Shown piece by piece: positions 1-6,263 of a stretch of 7,562 nt of DNA. How positions within the stretch are numbered: the stretch's first letter is position 1; every line of letters begins with the position of its first letter. The position numbers were made by a program, and so were the translations under genes. Source of the DNA: Chitinophagaceae bacterium (GTDB lineage Bacteria > Bacteroidota > Bacteroidia > Chitinophagales > Chitinophagaceae). Under the pieces are notes generated by a model, which did not search any database, was not told where the DNA came from, and worked only from the letters and a program-made list of their open reading frames with translations. Location: contig JANXWM010000566.1 in NCBI GenBank assembly GCA_025351145.1, positions 1-7,562 of the forward strand, written 5' to 3'.

Positions 1-189
1 AGCCAGGTACCAATGGCTGTGAAAATTAATTTTAAGTCAATGTACTCCAGTGCAACTCAGGTTCAATGGGAAACAAGTACCGTTTATTATGGAGGTACAA
101 CTTACAGCGCAGGCTTTTATTTAGGTACTGTAAAATGGGAAGCAACTTATTATGCTGATGGTACTTTTATTGCTGCCAGGCCTAAATAG
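1..189 (+). CDS. C-terminal end of a probable PepSY-like (BLIP-like fold) protein, 5' truncated
   Basis: The frame is open from base 1 to a TAG at 187-189, giving 62 residues of a protein that begins outside the window. The fragment starts SQVPMAVKINF and carries the pattern VP-x2-V-x3-F-x3-Y-x2-A-x2-V-x-W, followed by an alternating beta-like stretch with Y-x-A-x-F and ADGTFIAAR near the end. The same pattern opens the mature part of the next gene (464-904), which I assign to the PepSY-like family (PF11396 type). These are small secreted or periplasmic proteins of Bacteroidota, often in clusters, with no firmly known role. The upstream half and any signal peptide cannot be seen. Assignment rests on this short motif only; an unrelated secreted beta protein is possible. 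A strong terminator follows within 40 bases. Confidence 0.6.
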   Translation, partial: SQVPMAVKINFKSMYSSATQVQWETSTVYYGGTTYSAGFYLGTVKWEATYYADGTFIAARPK

Positions 190-226
190 TTATGGACTAT
201 ACTAAGTTTTAAAATGAAAAACTGTG

Positions 227-260
227 AAAACAAAAACCGGCAAATGCCGGTTTTTGTTTT
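227..260 (+). terminator. Strong intrinsic terminator (16-base inverted repeat)
   Basis: The arms 227-242 and 245-260 are perfect reverse complements: A-rich on the left, an ACCGGCA/TGCCGGT core, T-rich on the right. The realistic loop is the AAAT around 242-245. The T-rich 3' arm (TTTTTGTTTT) supplies the U-tract, and the A-rich 5' arm would make the structure work in both directions. It lies 38 bases after the stop of the 1-189 gene and should end that transcript. Confidence 0.9.
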
Positions 261-290
261 CTGTACTAGTTTGTCAAGCATGGTTATGCA

Positions 291-338
291 GTACAAGAGT
301 GCGACGCAAGGATGTTTAATTCATATTCTTTAGCCCGG
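291..338 (+). repeat. Dispersed intergenic repeat, copy 1
   Basis: The 19-base core GTACAAGAGTGCGACGCAA is at 291-309 and a second box, AGCCCGG, is at 332-338, separated by 22 bases. The core is identical to copies 2 and 3. The copy sits between the terminator of the 1-189 gene and the PepSY-like gene at 464, about 100 bases downstream of the former's stop. The bases between core and second box are more diverged here than in copies 2 and 3. Function is unknown. Confidence 0.85.
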
Positions 339-370
339 TTCAAAATGTTTTTTAAAGCAATAGGGAGATC

Positions 371-378
371 TATTTTTG
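371..378 (+). promoter_or_regulatory. Candidate -7 box for the PepSY-like gene
   Basis: TATTTTTG matches the Bacteroidota primary sigma factor -7 consensus TAnnTTTG. It would place the transcript start near 385, about 80 bases before the chosen ATG at 464. I do not see a clear TTTG-type -33 box at the expected 19-21 base spacing, so this is a weak call in AT-rich DNA. Confidence 0.25.
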
Positions 379-463
379 TTAGGGCTGCGTTAACAAAGGC
401 AACCGAAAAAATAAATCTGTTTTTTTTATGCGAAGTTTGCGTATGAACATAAAAATATTGGAT

Positions 464-904
464 ATGAAGCGAAGTATTTTATTGCTGCTGTTCATTGGTT
501 TAGTTGGATTGGCGCAGGCGCAGATAAGGAAAATTCCGGCTGAAGTTACTGATGCTTTTTCGGCAAGATACCCGCATGCACAAAAGGTTTCATGGAAAGA
601 TAAGATCAGTTCTTTTGAAGCTGAATTTATTTTAAATGGATTTGAAATGAGTGCAGACTTTAGCAGTAAAGGTGACTGGGAGCGTACTGAACGAAAAATT
701 AAGTTTAGTGATTTGCATGGTGAGGTAATGGATGGTTTTGCTAAAAGCAGGTATGCGGATTGGGAGAAAGTTTCTGTAGTGGAAATTGATGAAAGTGGAG
801 AACCAATCGTATACCGCCTGCTGGTTAAAAAAAGCGGGGTACAAAAAAAATACCTGTTTTTTAGCGCAACCGGTAAACTAAACAGGGAAGCGCTTACACT
901 TTAA
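464..904 (+). CDS. Secreted PepSY-like (putative beta-lactamase-inhibitor-like fold) protein
   Basis: The product is 146 residues from the ATG at 464. I prefer this start to the in-frame ATGs at 428 and 443 because it places a clean signal peptide at the very N-terminus (MKRSILLLLFIGLVGLAQA, cleavage before Q20); the longer forms add charged residues that fit no signal. The mature protein shows two similar halves. Half 1 (about 24-80) has IPAEVTDAFSARYPHAQKVSW and then FEAEF. Half 2 (about 84-142) has LHGEVMDGFAKSRY and ends in LFFSATGKL. Duplicated halves of this kind are typical of the PepSY-like PF11396 family of Bacteroidota, thought to be periplasmic or outer-membrane-associated; their biochemical role is not established. 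The truncated gene at 1-189 appears to be a relative. A terminator follows 17 bases after the stop, so it is probably a single-gene transcript. Confidence 0.8.
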   Translation: MKRSILLLLFIGLVGLAQAQIRKIPAEVTDAFSARYPHAQKVSWKDKISSFEAEFILNGFEMSADFSSKGDWERTERKIKFSDLHGEVMDGFAKSRYADWEKVSVVEIDESGEPIVYRLLVKKSGVQKKYLFFSATGKLNREALTL

Positions 905-920
905 TAACCCTTAGTTTTGA

Positions 921-960
921 AGGCCCGGCTTTTGCAAATGCATTATCCGGGCTTATTTTT
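921..960 (+). terminator. Intrinsic terminator after the PepSY-like gene
   Basis: GCCCGG at 923-928 pairs with CCGGGC at 947-952. The pairing extends outward through G922-T953 and A921-T954, and a small TGCA/TGCA inverted repeat lies in the loop (933-942). The run TTATTTTTT follows. The hairpin ends about 30 bases before the ATG of the M1 peptidase gene, so that gene needs its own promoter or depends on read-through. TAGTTTTG at 912-919 matches the TAnnTTTG -7 consensus but has no visible -33 partner. Confidence 0.75.
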
Positions 961-984
961 TATATTTTTATCTCAGGCATAAAA

Positions 985-2847
985 ATGAAACCAGGAATGA
1001 AAAAGTTGATTACTTTTTGTTTGTTGCTACTCTCTGTCATTTCTTCATACGCCCAACCCGACCGCTGGCAGCAGCGTATAAAATATGTAATTAATGTGGA
1101 CATGAATGTTGCAACAAACCGGTTTACAGGTACAGAAAAAATAGACTACTGGAATAACTCACCCGATACATTAAACCGTGTATTTTTTCACCTGTACTGG
1201 AATGCATTTCAGCCTGGCAGTATGATGGATGTGCGCAGCCAGGAACTTGGCCAAACTATTCTTGGTACAGATAAAAGCGGGAATGATATACGTGACTGGA
1301 GCCTCAAAATAAAAGACCGCATAAGTAAGCTGAAGCCTGATGAAATTGGTTACCAGAAAGTAAAATATGTTAAGATCAATGGTGCAGCACAAAAGCTTAT
1401 TGAACATGAAACTATTCTTGAAGTTGACCTTGATAAACCTTTGTTGCCGCATAGCAAAACTTCACTTGATGTAAGCTTTGAAGCACAGGTACCTTTACAG
1501 ATTCGCCGCAGCGGAAGGGATAATGCAGAACATGTACGCTACAGCATGAGCCAGTGGTACCCGAAAATGGTGGAATATGATTACCAGGGCTGGAATGCGA
1601 ACCCATATATTGCCCGGGAATTTTATGGTGTATGGGGAGATTATGATGTAAACATTACTATTGATAAAACTTACATGCTTGCGGGCACCGGTATCATACA
1701 AAACCCTAATGAAGTTGGCTTTGGGTACCAGGCAGACAATGTAAGAATTAAAGCACCGGAAGGAAGCACCCTTACCTGGAAATTCAGTGCACAAAATGTG
1801 CATGATTTTGTATGGGCTGCAGACCCGGATTTTATCATGCAAAAACGCCAAATTAAAAATGGGCCGTTGATCTATGCGGTATATAAAAAAAGTGACGCTA
1901 AAGCCGCCGACTGGTATACACTTGCTGACAGTATGGAGCTGATATATCCCTATATCGCTAAAACTTTTGGGGCCTATACTTACAAAAATTATTCGTTTAT
2001 TGAAGGTGGCGACGGCGGTATGGAATACCCCATGGCTACCCTTATCAATAGCCCGGGATCGGCCATTCATGAATGGCTGCACAACTGGTACCAGGGCATA
2101 CTGGCAAACAACGAAAGCCTTTACGGCTGGATGGATGAAGGCTTTGTTACCTATGCTTCCGCGAGGGTTAACGGATGGCGGCACCACGACTCTACCATAT
2201 CGCCATTTGCAAGTGCCTACGATGCTTATTTTAAACTTGCGAAAAGCAAGATGGAAGAACCACTAAGTACCCATGCCGACCATTTTAATACCAACTATGC
2301 TTGCGAAACCGGCTCTTACAGAAAGGGTGCGATTTTTATAAAACAGCTTGGATATATTGTTAGCGATTCTGTGCTCGATAAAATTTTACTGGCGTATTAT
2401 AACCAATGGCGGTTTAAACATCCCAACCCCAACGATTTTGTTCGTGTTGCAGAAAAAGTAAGCGCCATTGAACTGCAGTGGTACAAAGAGTATTGGATAT
2501 ACACAACCAAAACAATTGATTACGCCATTGGTGATGTAGCCACAGAAAACGGGGCAACAAAAATAAAACTCAACCGTATTGGTTTAATGCCCATGCCGGT
2601 TGATGTATTGATTACCTATAAAGACGGTTCAAAAGAAATGCATTATGTGCCCATGAATTTAATGTATGGTGCAAAGCCCGCCGAAGATGCAACGCCACGT
2701 ATCATCCACAACGAATGGAAATGGGTGGATCGGGAATATACTTTAACCATATCGAGAAATGTGGCAGACATAAAAGAAATAGAAATTGATCCAAGCAAGC
2801 GCATGGCCGATGTAAACCGTATCAACAATAAAATAACCGTTCCTTAG
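985..2847 (+). CDS. Secreted M1-family zinc metallopeptidase (gluzincin aminopeptidase)
   Basis: The 620-residue protein begins with a signal peptide (residues 1-23, SSYA before Q24). An ATG at 997 (Met5) gives a more conventional signal start and may be the true one. The N-terminal beta domain (about 26-230, starting WQQRIKYVINVDM) is typical of M1 peptidases. The catalytic domain holds the full active site: GGMEYP at 344-349 (the exopeptidase GxMEN-type motif), HEWLH at 362-366, the third zinc ligand Glu385 in WMDEG, 19 residues after His366 (the HExxH-x18-E spacing), and Tyr445 in SYRKG as the likely transition-state tyrosine. A C-terminal beta-rich region (about 500-610) follows. The long ERAP1-like helical domain of classical aminopeptidase N is absent, as in many secreted Bacteroidota members. 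Predicted role: removal of N-terminal residues from peptides outside the cytoplasm; substrate not predictable. No catalytic residue is missing. Confidence 0.93.
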   Translation: MKPGMKKLITFCLLLLSVISSYAQPDRWQQRIKYVINVDMNVATNRFTGTEKIDYWNNSPDTLNRVFFHLYWNAFQPGSMMDVRSQELGQTILGTDKSGNDIRDWSLKIKDRISKLKPDEIGYQKVKYVKINGAAQKLIEHETILEVDLDKPLLPHSKTSLDVSFEAQVPLQIRRSGRDNAEHVRYSMSQWYPKMVEYDYQGWNANPYIAREFYGVWGDYDVNITIDKTYMLAGTGIIQNPNEVGFGYQADNVRIKAPEGSTLTWKFSAQNVHDFVWAADPDFIMQKRQIKNGPLIYAVYKKSDAKAADWYTLADSMELIYPYIAKTFGAYTYKNYSFIEGGDGGMEYPMATLINSPGSAIHEWLHNWYQGILANNESLYGWMDEGFVTYASARVNGWRHHDSTISPFASAYDAYFKLAKSKMEEPLSTHADHFNTNYACETGSYRKGAIFIKQLGYIVSDSVLDKILLAYYNQWRFKHPNPNDFVRVAEKVSAIELQWYKEYWIYTTKTIDYAIGDVATENGATKIKLNRIGLMPMPVDVLITYKDGSKEMHYVPMNLMYGAKPAEDATPRIIHNEWKWVDREYTLTISRNVADIKEIEIDPSKRMADVNRINNKITVP

Positions 2848-2900
2848 TCGAATTTGTTTTATCTCATAATGCCCTGTAATACTATGTTGTTTTTTATTTG

Positions 2901-2949
2901 CCCGGCTGAAGAACTGCTATGAAGCTTTCGTTGCGTCGCACTCTTGTAC
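2901..2949 (-). repeat. Dispersed intergenic repeat, copy 2
   Basis: Read on the minus strand, the core GTACAAGAGTGCGACGCAA runs 2949 to 2931 and the second box AGCCGGG runs 2907 to 2901, with 23 bases between. It is 83 bases after the stop of the M1 peptidase gene and inverted relative to copy 1. Beyond the core it is the copy most similar to copy 3: about 23 of 32 positions match over the spacer's second half and the box region. The rest of the gap 2848-3105 shows no clear terminator or promoter. Confidence 0.88.
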
Positions 2950-3105
2950 ATTAGAAATTCGATTTGGCAATTAAGCACGTTGGTACATTTATAAATTTAC
3001 TTTTGATTTTAGCAGGTAAATGAATGCCCGTTGTTTTTGCCGGATTAAGTTATGCTTTTGATAGCACGGTTGTTGTTTTGTAAGCCTTAGACTTAATACA
3101 ATTGA

Positions 3106-4155
3106 ATGAAGAAAATTAGTTATCCCCCTTTTGTTTACGTTGCCTTTATATTGCTCTGCCTTTTACTGCATCCATTTACAGGGGCTGCACAATACAGGCA
3201 CGGGAATGATACAAGCTACTATGTTACCTACCCCGGAATGCTTACCATGCGTTTTTATTTTTCTCAAAAATATGTGGCATTCACAATACCCGGGGCTGCA
3301 GGAACTAAAGATTTACAATACCGCCCAAACACAACGCTTAACATGGGCGTGGGTGCAACTTATCATAATTTTTCTTTGAACCTCGCTTACGGATTTGGTT
3401 TTATAAACCAGGACAAAGAAAAAGGCAAAACCAAATACCTCGACCTGCAGGGGCATTTCTATCCCAACAAATGGGCGGTTGACTGGTTTGGAGAATTGTA
3501 TAAGGGCTATTATTTGCATCCCAAAGGCTTGGCAGCAGCAAGTTCCAATACCTACTATACACGCCCCGATGCTAAAGTAACTCTGTTTGGCATAGCTGCT
3601 TACCGTGTAATGAATGCTGCAAAGTTCTCTTACAATGCAGCTATTATACAAAACGAATGGCAAAAAAAATCTGCCGGTTCCTTACTGCTCGGTGCCGAAA
3701 CATATTATGGCGTAATGAAAGCAGACAGTGCGTGGGTGCCTTCGGCACTTAAAAACAATTATGCTCAGGCAGGCATCAACAATATAAAATTTTTCAGCTT
3801 TGGGCCGGGTGTTGGGTATGCTTATACACTGGTTGTAAATCAGCATTTTTTTGTAATGGGTTCGCTTGCTTTAAACCTTAATCTTGGTTTTTCTACTGAA
3901 ACGGGAACAGCAGGTAACAGCAATAAAATTGCTTTAAATCCAGAATCAGTGTTCCGCATGGCGGCAGGCTATAACAGCAGCACATGGAATTTAAGCGCCA
4001 ACTGGGTGGGTAACCGCTTGCCCGTTCGTGGTGCGTCTTCTACAAATAATTATTTAGTAGAGACCGGCAATTACCGCATTATTCTCGCTAAAAAAATAAT
4101 GCCGGGCCCCAAACTAAAAAAGCCTTTAAGCAAAATAGACCGGTTTTTGAATTAG
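3106..4155 (+). CDS. DUF4421 family protein, predicted outer-membrane beta-barrel
   Basis: The product has 349 residues. A signal peptide (about 1-28, hydrophobic stretch 9-21, FTGAA before Q29) directs export. The mature part is rich in alternating aromatic and small residues typical of beta strands. It carries stretches I associate with DUF4421 (PF14391): YRPNTTLNMGVGATYHNFSL, LNLAYGFGF, KGKTKYLDLQGHFYPNKW, FGELYKGYYLHPKG and QNEWQKKSAGSLLLGAE. The family is confined largely to Bacteroidota and has no experimentally assigned function known to me; a barrel in the outer membrane is inferred. Length is normal for the family. The 258-base upstream gap holds repeat copy 2, so it is probably transcribed separately from the M1 peptidase. 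The ATG at 3106 is preceded by a poor ribosome site, as is usual in the phylum. Confidence 0.85.
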   Translation: MKKISYPPFVYVAFILLCLLLHPFTGAAQYRHGNDTSYYVTYPGMLTMRFYFSQKYVAFTIPGAAGTKDLQYRPNTTLNMGVGATYHNFSLNLAYGFGFINQDKEKGKTKYLDLQGHFYPNKWAVDWFGELYKGYYLHPKGLAAASSNTYYTRPDAKVTLFGIAAYRVMNAAKFSYNAAIIQNEWQKKSAGSLLLGAETYYGVMKADSAWVPSALKNNYAQAGINNIKFFSFGPGVGYAYTLVVNQHFFVMGSLALNLNLGFSTETGTAGNSNKIALNPESVFRMAAGYNSSTWNLSANWVGNRLPVRGASSTNNYLVETGNYRIILAKKIMPGPKLKKPLSKIDRFLN

Positions 4156-4476
4156 CTGCTTTTACATTTAAACTTTTAAATACCAGCAATGTTTTCCATG
4201 GCATCGCCTGTTGCGCCTGCCAGGCGGTAGTCAAGTCGCAAGCACTTTATCTGCAAATCAATGGGCAGCTTTGGCTTCATGTGCAAACAGCAAAATAAAA
4301 TATAAAACCTCCTTTTTGCAGGGCTATATGATATTATACAGGAACGCTGACTGCACAGTGCTGATATATAAGCAGAACGTACAAGAGTGCGACGCAACCG
4401 GGCTTAATGGCTGTAATACAGATGGGCTAATAATTTAAAACACTTATGGCAAAAATGTTTAATCACCGGAGCATTA
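4156..4476. other. 321-base convergent intergenic region
   Basis: This gap lies between the 3' ends of the DUF4421 gene (+) and the ArsR-type gene (-). It contains repeat copy 3 (4379-4426) and a short perfect palindrome, CGCCTG-C-CAGGCG, at 4214-4226 in a locally GC-richer patch. Open frames on both strands here (for example 4211-4438 +, starting TTG) have no recognisable protein character and run through the repeat, so I do not call a gene. No convincing terminator hairpin with a T-run was found for either neighbour. Confidence 0.7.
4379..4426 (+). repeat. Dispersed intergenic repeat, copy 3
   Basis: The core GTACAAGAGTGCGACGCAA is at 4379-4397, identical to copies 1 and 2. The second box is AGATGGG at 4420-4426 after 22 bases, a degenerate form of the AGCCSGG box. 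In addition, CCGGGCT directly follows the core (4398-4404). It lies between two convergent genes, 223 bases after the DUF4421 stop and about 80 bases beyond the ArsR stop. Confidence 0.87.
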
Positions 4477-4818
4477 TTACGCAACAAAATCTTCTACAAA
4501 ACTAATTATTTGTTTTATCCTTTTGTAGTTGATAACGTAAAAAATATACTTGCCCTCCCGTGTGGCGCTAACAAGCTGTGCCCGCCGCATAATGGCAAGG
4601 TGCTGGGATGCTACCGACTGCTCGAGGCGCATTTCTATATAGATTTCTGTTACGGTCATTTTTCTTTTTTCATCGAGCAATTTTAAAATTTGCTGGCGAA
4701 GCTTATGGTTAAATGCCCTTAGCGTAAGCAGCGTTTTTTTCATGTGCACAAAATCGATCCTGATATTTTCATTGCTTTCGGGCTCGTTTAGAAAAGCAAC
4801 CTGGAGATGATTACTCAT
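4477..4818 (-). CDS. ArsR-family winged-helix transcriptional regulator lacking cysteines
   Basis: The 113-residue protein fits the size of ArsR/SmtB repressors. The winged helix-turn-helix spans about residues 28-105: LRAFNHKLRQQILKLL (helices leading into the DNA-binding fold), VTEIYIEM, the recognition helix region QSVASQHLAIMRRAQLV, and the wing ATREGKYIFYVIN. There is no cysteine anywhere, so the classical ELCVCDL metal or arsenic site is absent (VTEIYIEM in that position) and metal sensing of that type is unlikely. It may respond to another signal or act constitutively. The first 25 residues are not part of the typical domain; Met26 (MKKTLL) is an alternative start. It lies 69 bases after tsaB on the same strand with no visible terminator between, so it could be the last gene of that operon or have its own promoter. 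Target genes are unknown. Confidence 0.88.
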   Translation of the reverse strand: MSNHLQVAFLNEPESNENIRIDFVHMKKTLLTLRAFNHKLRQQILKLLDEKRKMTVTEIYIEMRLEQSVASQHLAIMRRAQLVSATREGKYIFYVINYKRIKQIISFVEDFVA

Positions 4819-4887
4819 GTTATTGAAATTAGATCGTTAAAGGGAAGTTGGCAAACACATGTAAATTTAATATATTTTTCCGTACTC

Positions 4888-5598
4888 TTATAATGGTTGC
4901 TGCTTTGTAAAAAATTCTTTTAGGTAAAAGGGTTCGCAATAAGCAATATCTGCAAATTTTTTCTGTAAAAATGAACGCCCGGCAAGAACCGCAAGATGCC
5001 CTGCATGCTGCGCTGCTGTTGAAAAAAAGGCATTTGGGTGATTGATTATTTTTTGAAACTTGGCATACCCGCTTCCTGAAAAAATAATTTGCTTTTGCAG
5101 CAGGATTCCTTCAAAACTTTTTTCATCAAGTACCATGGCAACCGGTTCTGTAATTACCTGCAGGGTATTGTTGTATAAAGCAGTAAAAACTTCCATTCTC
5201 CGGGCATCTATCATGGGGCAAAAGAGGAAGTTTGAAGTTTGAGGTTCGAAGTTTGAAGTTGCCAACTGTTTGTTTTTTTCTTCTATTACGGCATAGGCCA
5301 TTACCTCTAAAGTATTAATAAGTATCAAAGGCTTTTGCAGCGCATAACACAAGCCTTTTGCTGTAGCCATACCTACACGCAGGCCGGTATAACTTCCGGG
5401 GCCTGCAGTAACGGCAACTGCATCAATTAACTGGAGCGAAAGGCCTGTATGCCACAGCAATTTTCTAATTGCCGGCTGTATAAAAGAAGCATGATTTTTT
5501 TGATCAGCACTTTGCTCCATTGCCAGCACTGTTTCAGTTTCGCTTAAACAAACACTGGCATGTTCTGTAGCTGTATCTATATTGAGTAATAAGGGCAA
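4888..5598 (-). CDS. tsaB: tRNA threonylcarbamoyladenosine biosynthesis protein TsaB
   Basis: The 236-residue product has the TsaB layout of the ASKHA fold. The N-terminus is LLLNIDTATEHASVCLSE. AGPGSYTGLRVGMATAKGL spans 65-83, the most diagnostic stretch. PMIDARRMEVF spans 128-138. TsaB is a non-catalytic partner of TsaD (with TsaE) in making t6A at position 37 of ANN-reading tRNAs in the cytoplasm. The start codon is TTG (5598-5596): the only earlier in-frame codon before a stop is ACT, and the next Met (27) would remove the conserved N-terminus. The upstream gene's TAA (5604-5602) is in this same frame, one codon earlier, so translation is probably coupled. Residues 113-125 (ATSNFEPQTSNFL) are encoded by a 7-base tandem repeat and look like a tolerated loop insertion just before PMIDAR. 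tsaD and tsaE are not in the window. Confidence 0.93.
   Translation of the reverse strand: MPLLLNIDTATEHASVCLSETETVLAMEQSADQKNHASFIQPAIRKLLWHTGLSLQLIDAVAVTAGPGSYTGLRVGMATAKGLCYALQKPLILINTLEVMAYAVIEEKNKQLATSNFEPQTSNFLFCPMIDARRMEVFTALYNNTLQVITEPVAMVLDEKSFEGILLQKQIIFSGSGYAKFQKIINHPNAFFSTAAQHAGHLAVLAGRSFLQKKFADIAYCEPFYLKEFFTKQQPL
5226..5260 (-). repeat. 7-base tandem repeat inside tsaB
   Basis: Five consecutive 7-base units on the + strand read GGAAGTT, TGAAGTT, TGAGGTT, CGAAGTT, TGAAGTT (minus strand consensus AACTTCA). The array is in frame within tsaB. Three units equal seven codons, so the protein shows TSNF at 114-117 and again at 121-124. The length of 35 bases is not a multiple of 3, so copy-number change by a single unit would break the tsaB frame; three units would preserve it. 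Confidence 0.85.
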
Positions 5599-5601
5599 AG
5601 T

Positions 5602-6237
5602 TTATTGTTTATTGGTTATCGTTTGCAAGGCTTGCTGCTGTAATAGCGGCGCTATGGTATAGCGGTTTTCTATCTGGTTCATTTTTTTCAGCAGCATATA
5701 AATATGCCAAAGGCCAATTTTTTCGCTCCACTCAAATGGGCCAAAAGGGTAATTGGTGCCAAGCTTCATGGCAATATCAATGGCTTCTTTTGTACTTACT
5801 TCATCGCCCAAAGTATAATAAGCTTCGTTGATGATCATACTGATGGTTCGGGCTGCAATCATTCCCGGAATATCGGGCACCAAAACATATTTCCAGCCCA
5901 ATTCATTCATTACATTTTCTGCAATTGGCTTGTTTGTTTCTGATGCCGCAACTTCCATAAGCCCTCTTTTTAAAAAGCCGTTCCAGGCGTTTATCCTTAT
6001 ATAATTTTCAGGCAGTTCACTGAGTGTGCAAATAACCGCATTGGCAAAAACAGGCTTTGTAGTTCCAATAAATACGGGGTTGGTTTCATCCAGCGCCAGG
6101 TCAAAAAAAGCGTCTGCGTCTGTGCCGGTCATCTTACTATTTTCGGCATCAATAAATTGAATGTTTACTGCTTCAGCCAAAGGCTTTTGCTGCCATTCTT
6201 CTTTTTGTGCTGCTGTTGCCCTAACGATGATCCGCAT
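5602..6237 (-). CDS. 3-hydroxyacyl-CoA dehydrogenase-like protein with a reduced NAD domain
   Basis: The 211-residue product matches the C-terminal domain of 3-hydroxyacyl-CoA dehydrogenases (PF00725): VPDIPGMIAARTISMIINEA at 120-139, then IDIAMKLGTNYPFGPFEWSEKIGL at 153-176 (family pattern P-x-GP-x-E). Family enzymes are about 280-300 residues; here the first half of the Rossmann domain, including the GxGxxG dinucleotide loop, is missing. Only about 80 residues precede RINAWNGF, which aligns without gaps to the GLHFFNP region. In that alignment the catalytic His is Asn83, the partner Glu is kept (Glu95), and the conserved Asn of PGFIVNR is Ala129. The normal dehydrogenase reaction is therefore unlikely; a binding or other role is possible. 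The start (ATG at 6237) is constrained by divergent ridA 76 bases away, so the short N-terminus is not a mis-called start. It is co-directional with tsaB, with 3 bases between stop and start. Confidence 0.8.
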   Translation of the reverse strand: MRIIVRATAAQKEEWQQKPLAEAVNIQFIDAENSKMTGTDADAFFDLALDETNPVFIGTTKPVFANAVICTLSELPENYIRINAWNGFLKRGLMEVAASETNKPIAENVMNELGWKYVLVPDIPGMIAARTISMIINEAYYTLGDEVSTKEAIDIAMKLGTNYPFGPFEWSEKIGLWHIYMLLKKMNQIENRYTIAPLLQQQALQTITNKQ

Positions 6238-6254
6238 ATTATTCAGTTGGATTG

Positions 6255-6262
6255 CAAAAATA
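6255..6262 (-). promoter_or_regulatory. Candidate -7 box for the dehydrogenase-like gene and tsaB operon
   Basis: Read on the minus strand (6262 to 6255) the sequence is TATTTTTG, an exact match to the TAnnTTTG consensus of Bacteroidota. It would start transcription near 6248, only about 10 bases before the ATG at 6237, so the leader would be very short. No perfect TTTG -33 box is seen at 19-21 bases upstream. Confidence 0.35.
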
Positions 6263-6263
6263 G

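Noticed and set aside
428..463. Upstream in-frame ATGs at 428 and 443 as starts of the PepSY-like gene
   Set aside because: They add 7-12 residues ahead of a complete signal peptide that begins exactly at the ATG at 464; the shorter form fits a secreted protein better.
2848..2962. 8-base inverted repeat TCGAATTT / AAATTCGA (2848-2855 and 2955-2962) bracketing repeat copy 2
   Set aside because: It might mark ends of a mobile element, but the other three copies have no such flanking repeat, and an 8-base match at about 100 bases in AT-rich DNA is plausible by chance.
4214..4226. Perfect palindrome CGCCTG-C-CAGGCG as a terminator or operator
   Set aside because: No T-run follows on either strand and the single-base loop cannot form a normal hairpin; a binding site is possible but there is no promoter nearby.
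4176..4438. Short open frames on both strands in the convergent gap (4211-4438 + and 4176-4397 -)
   Set aside because: They overlap each other and run through the dispersed repeat, start at TTG or inside the repeat, and show no domain or signal peptide.
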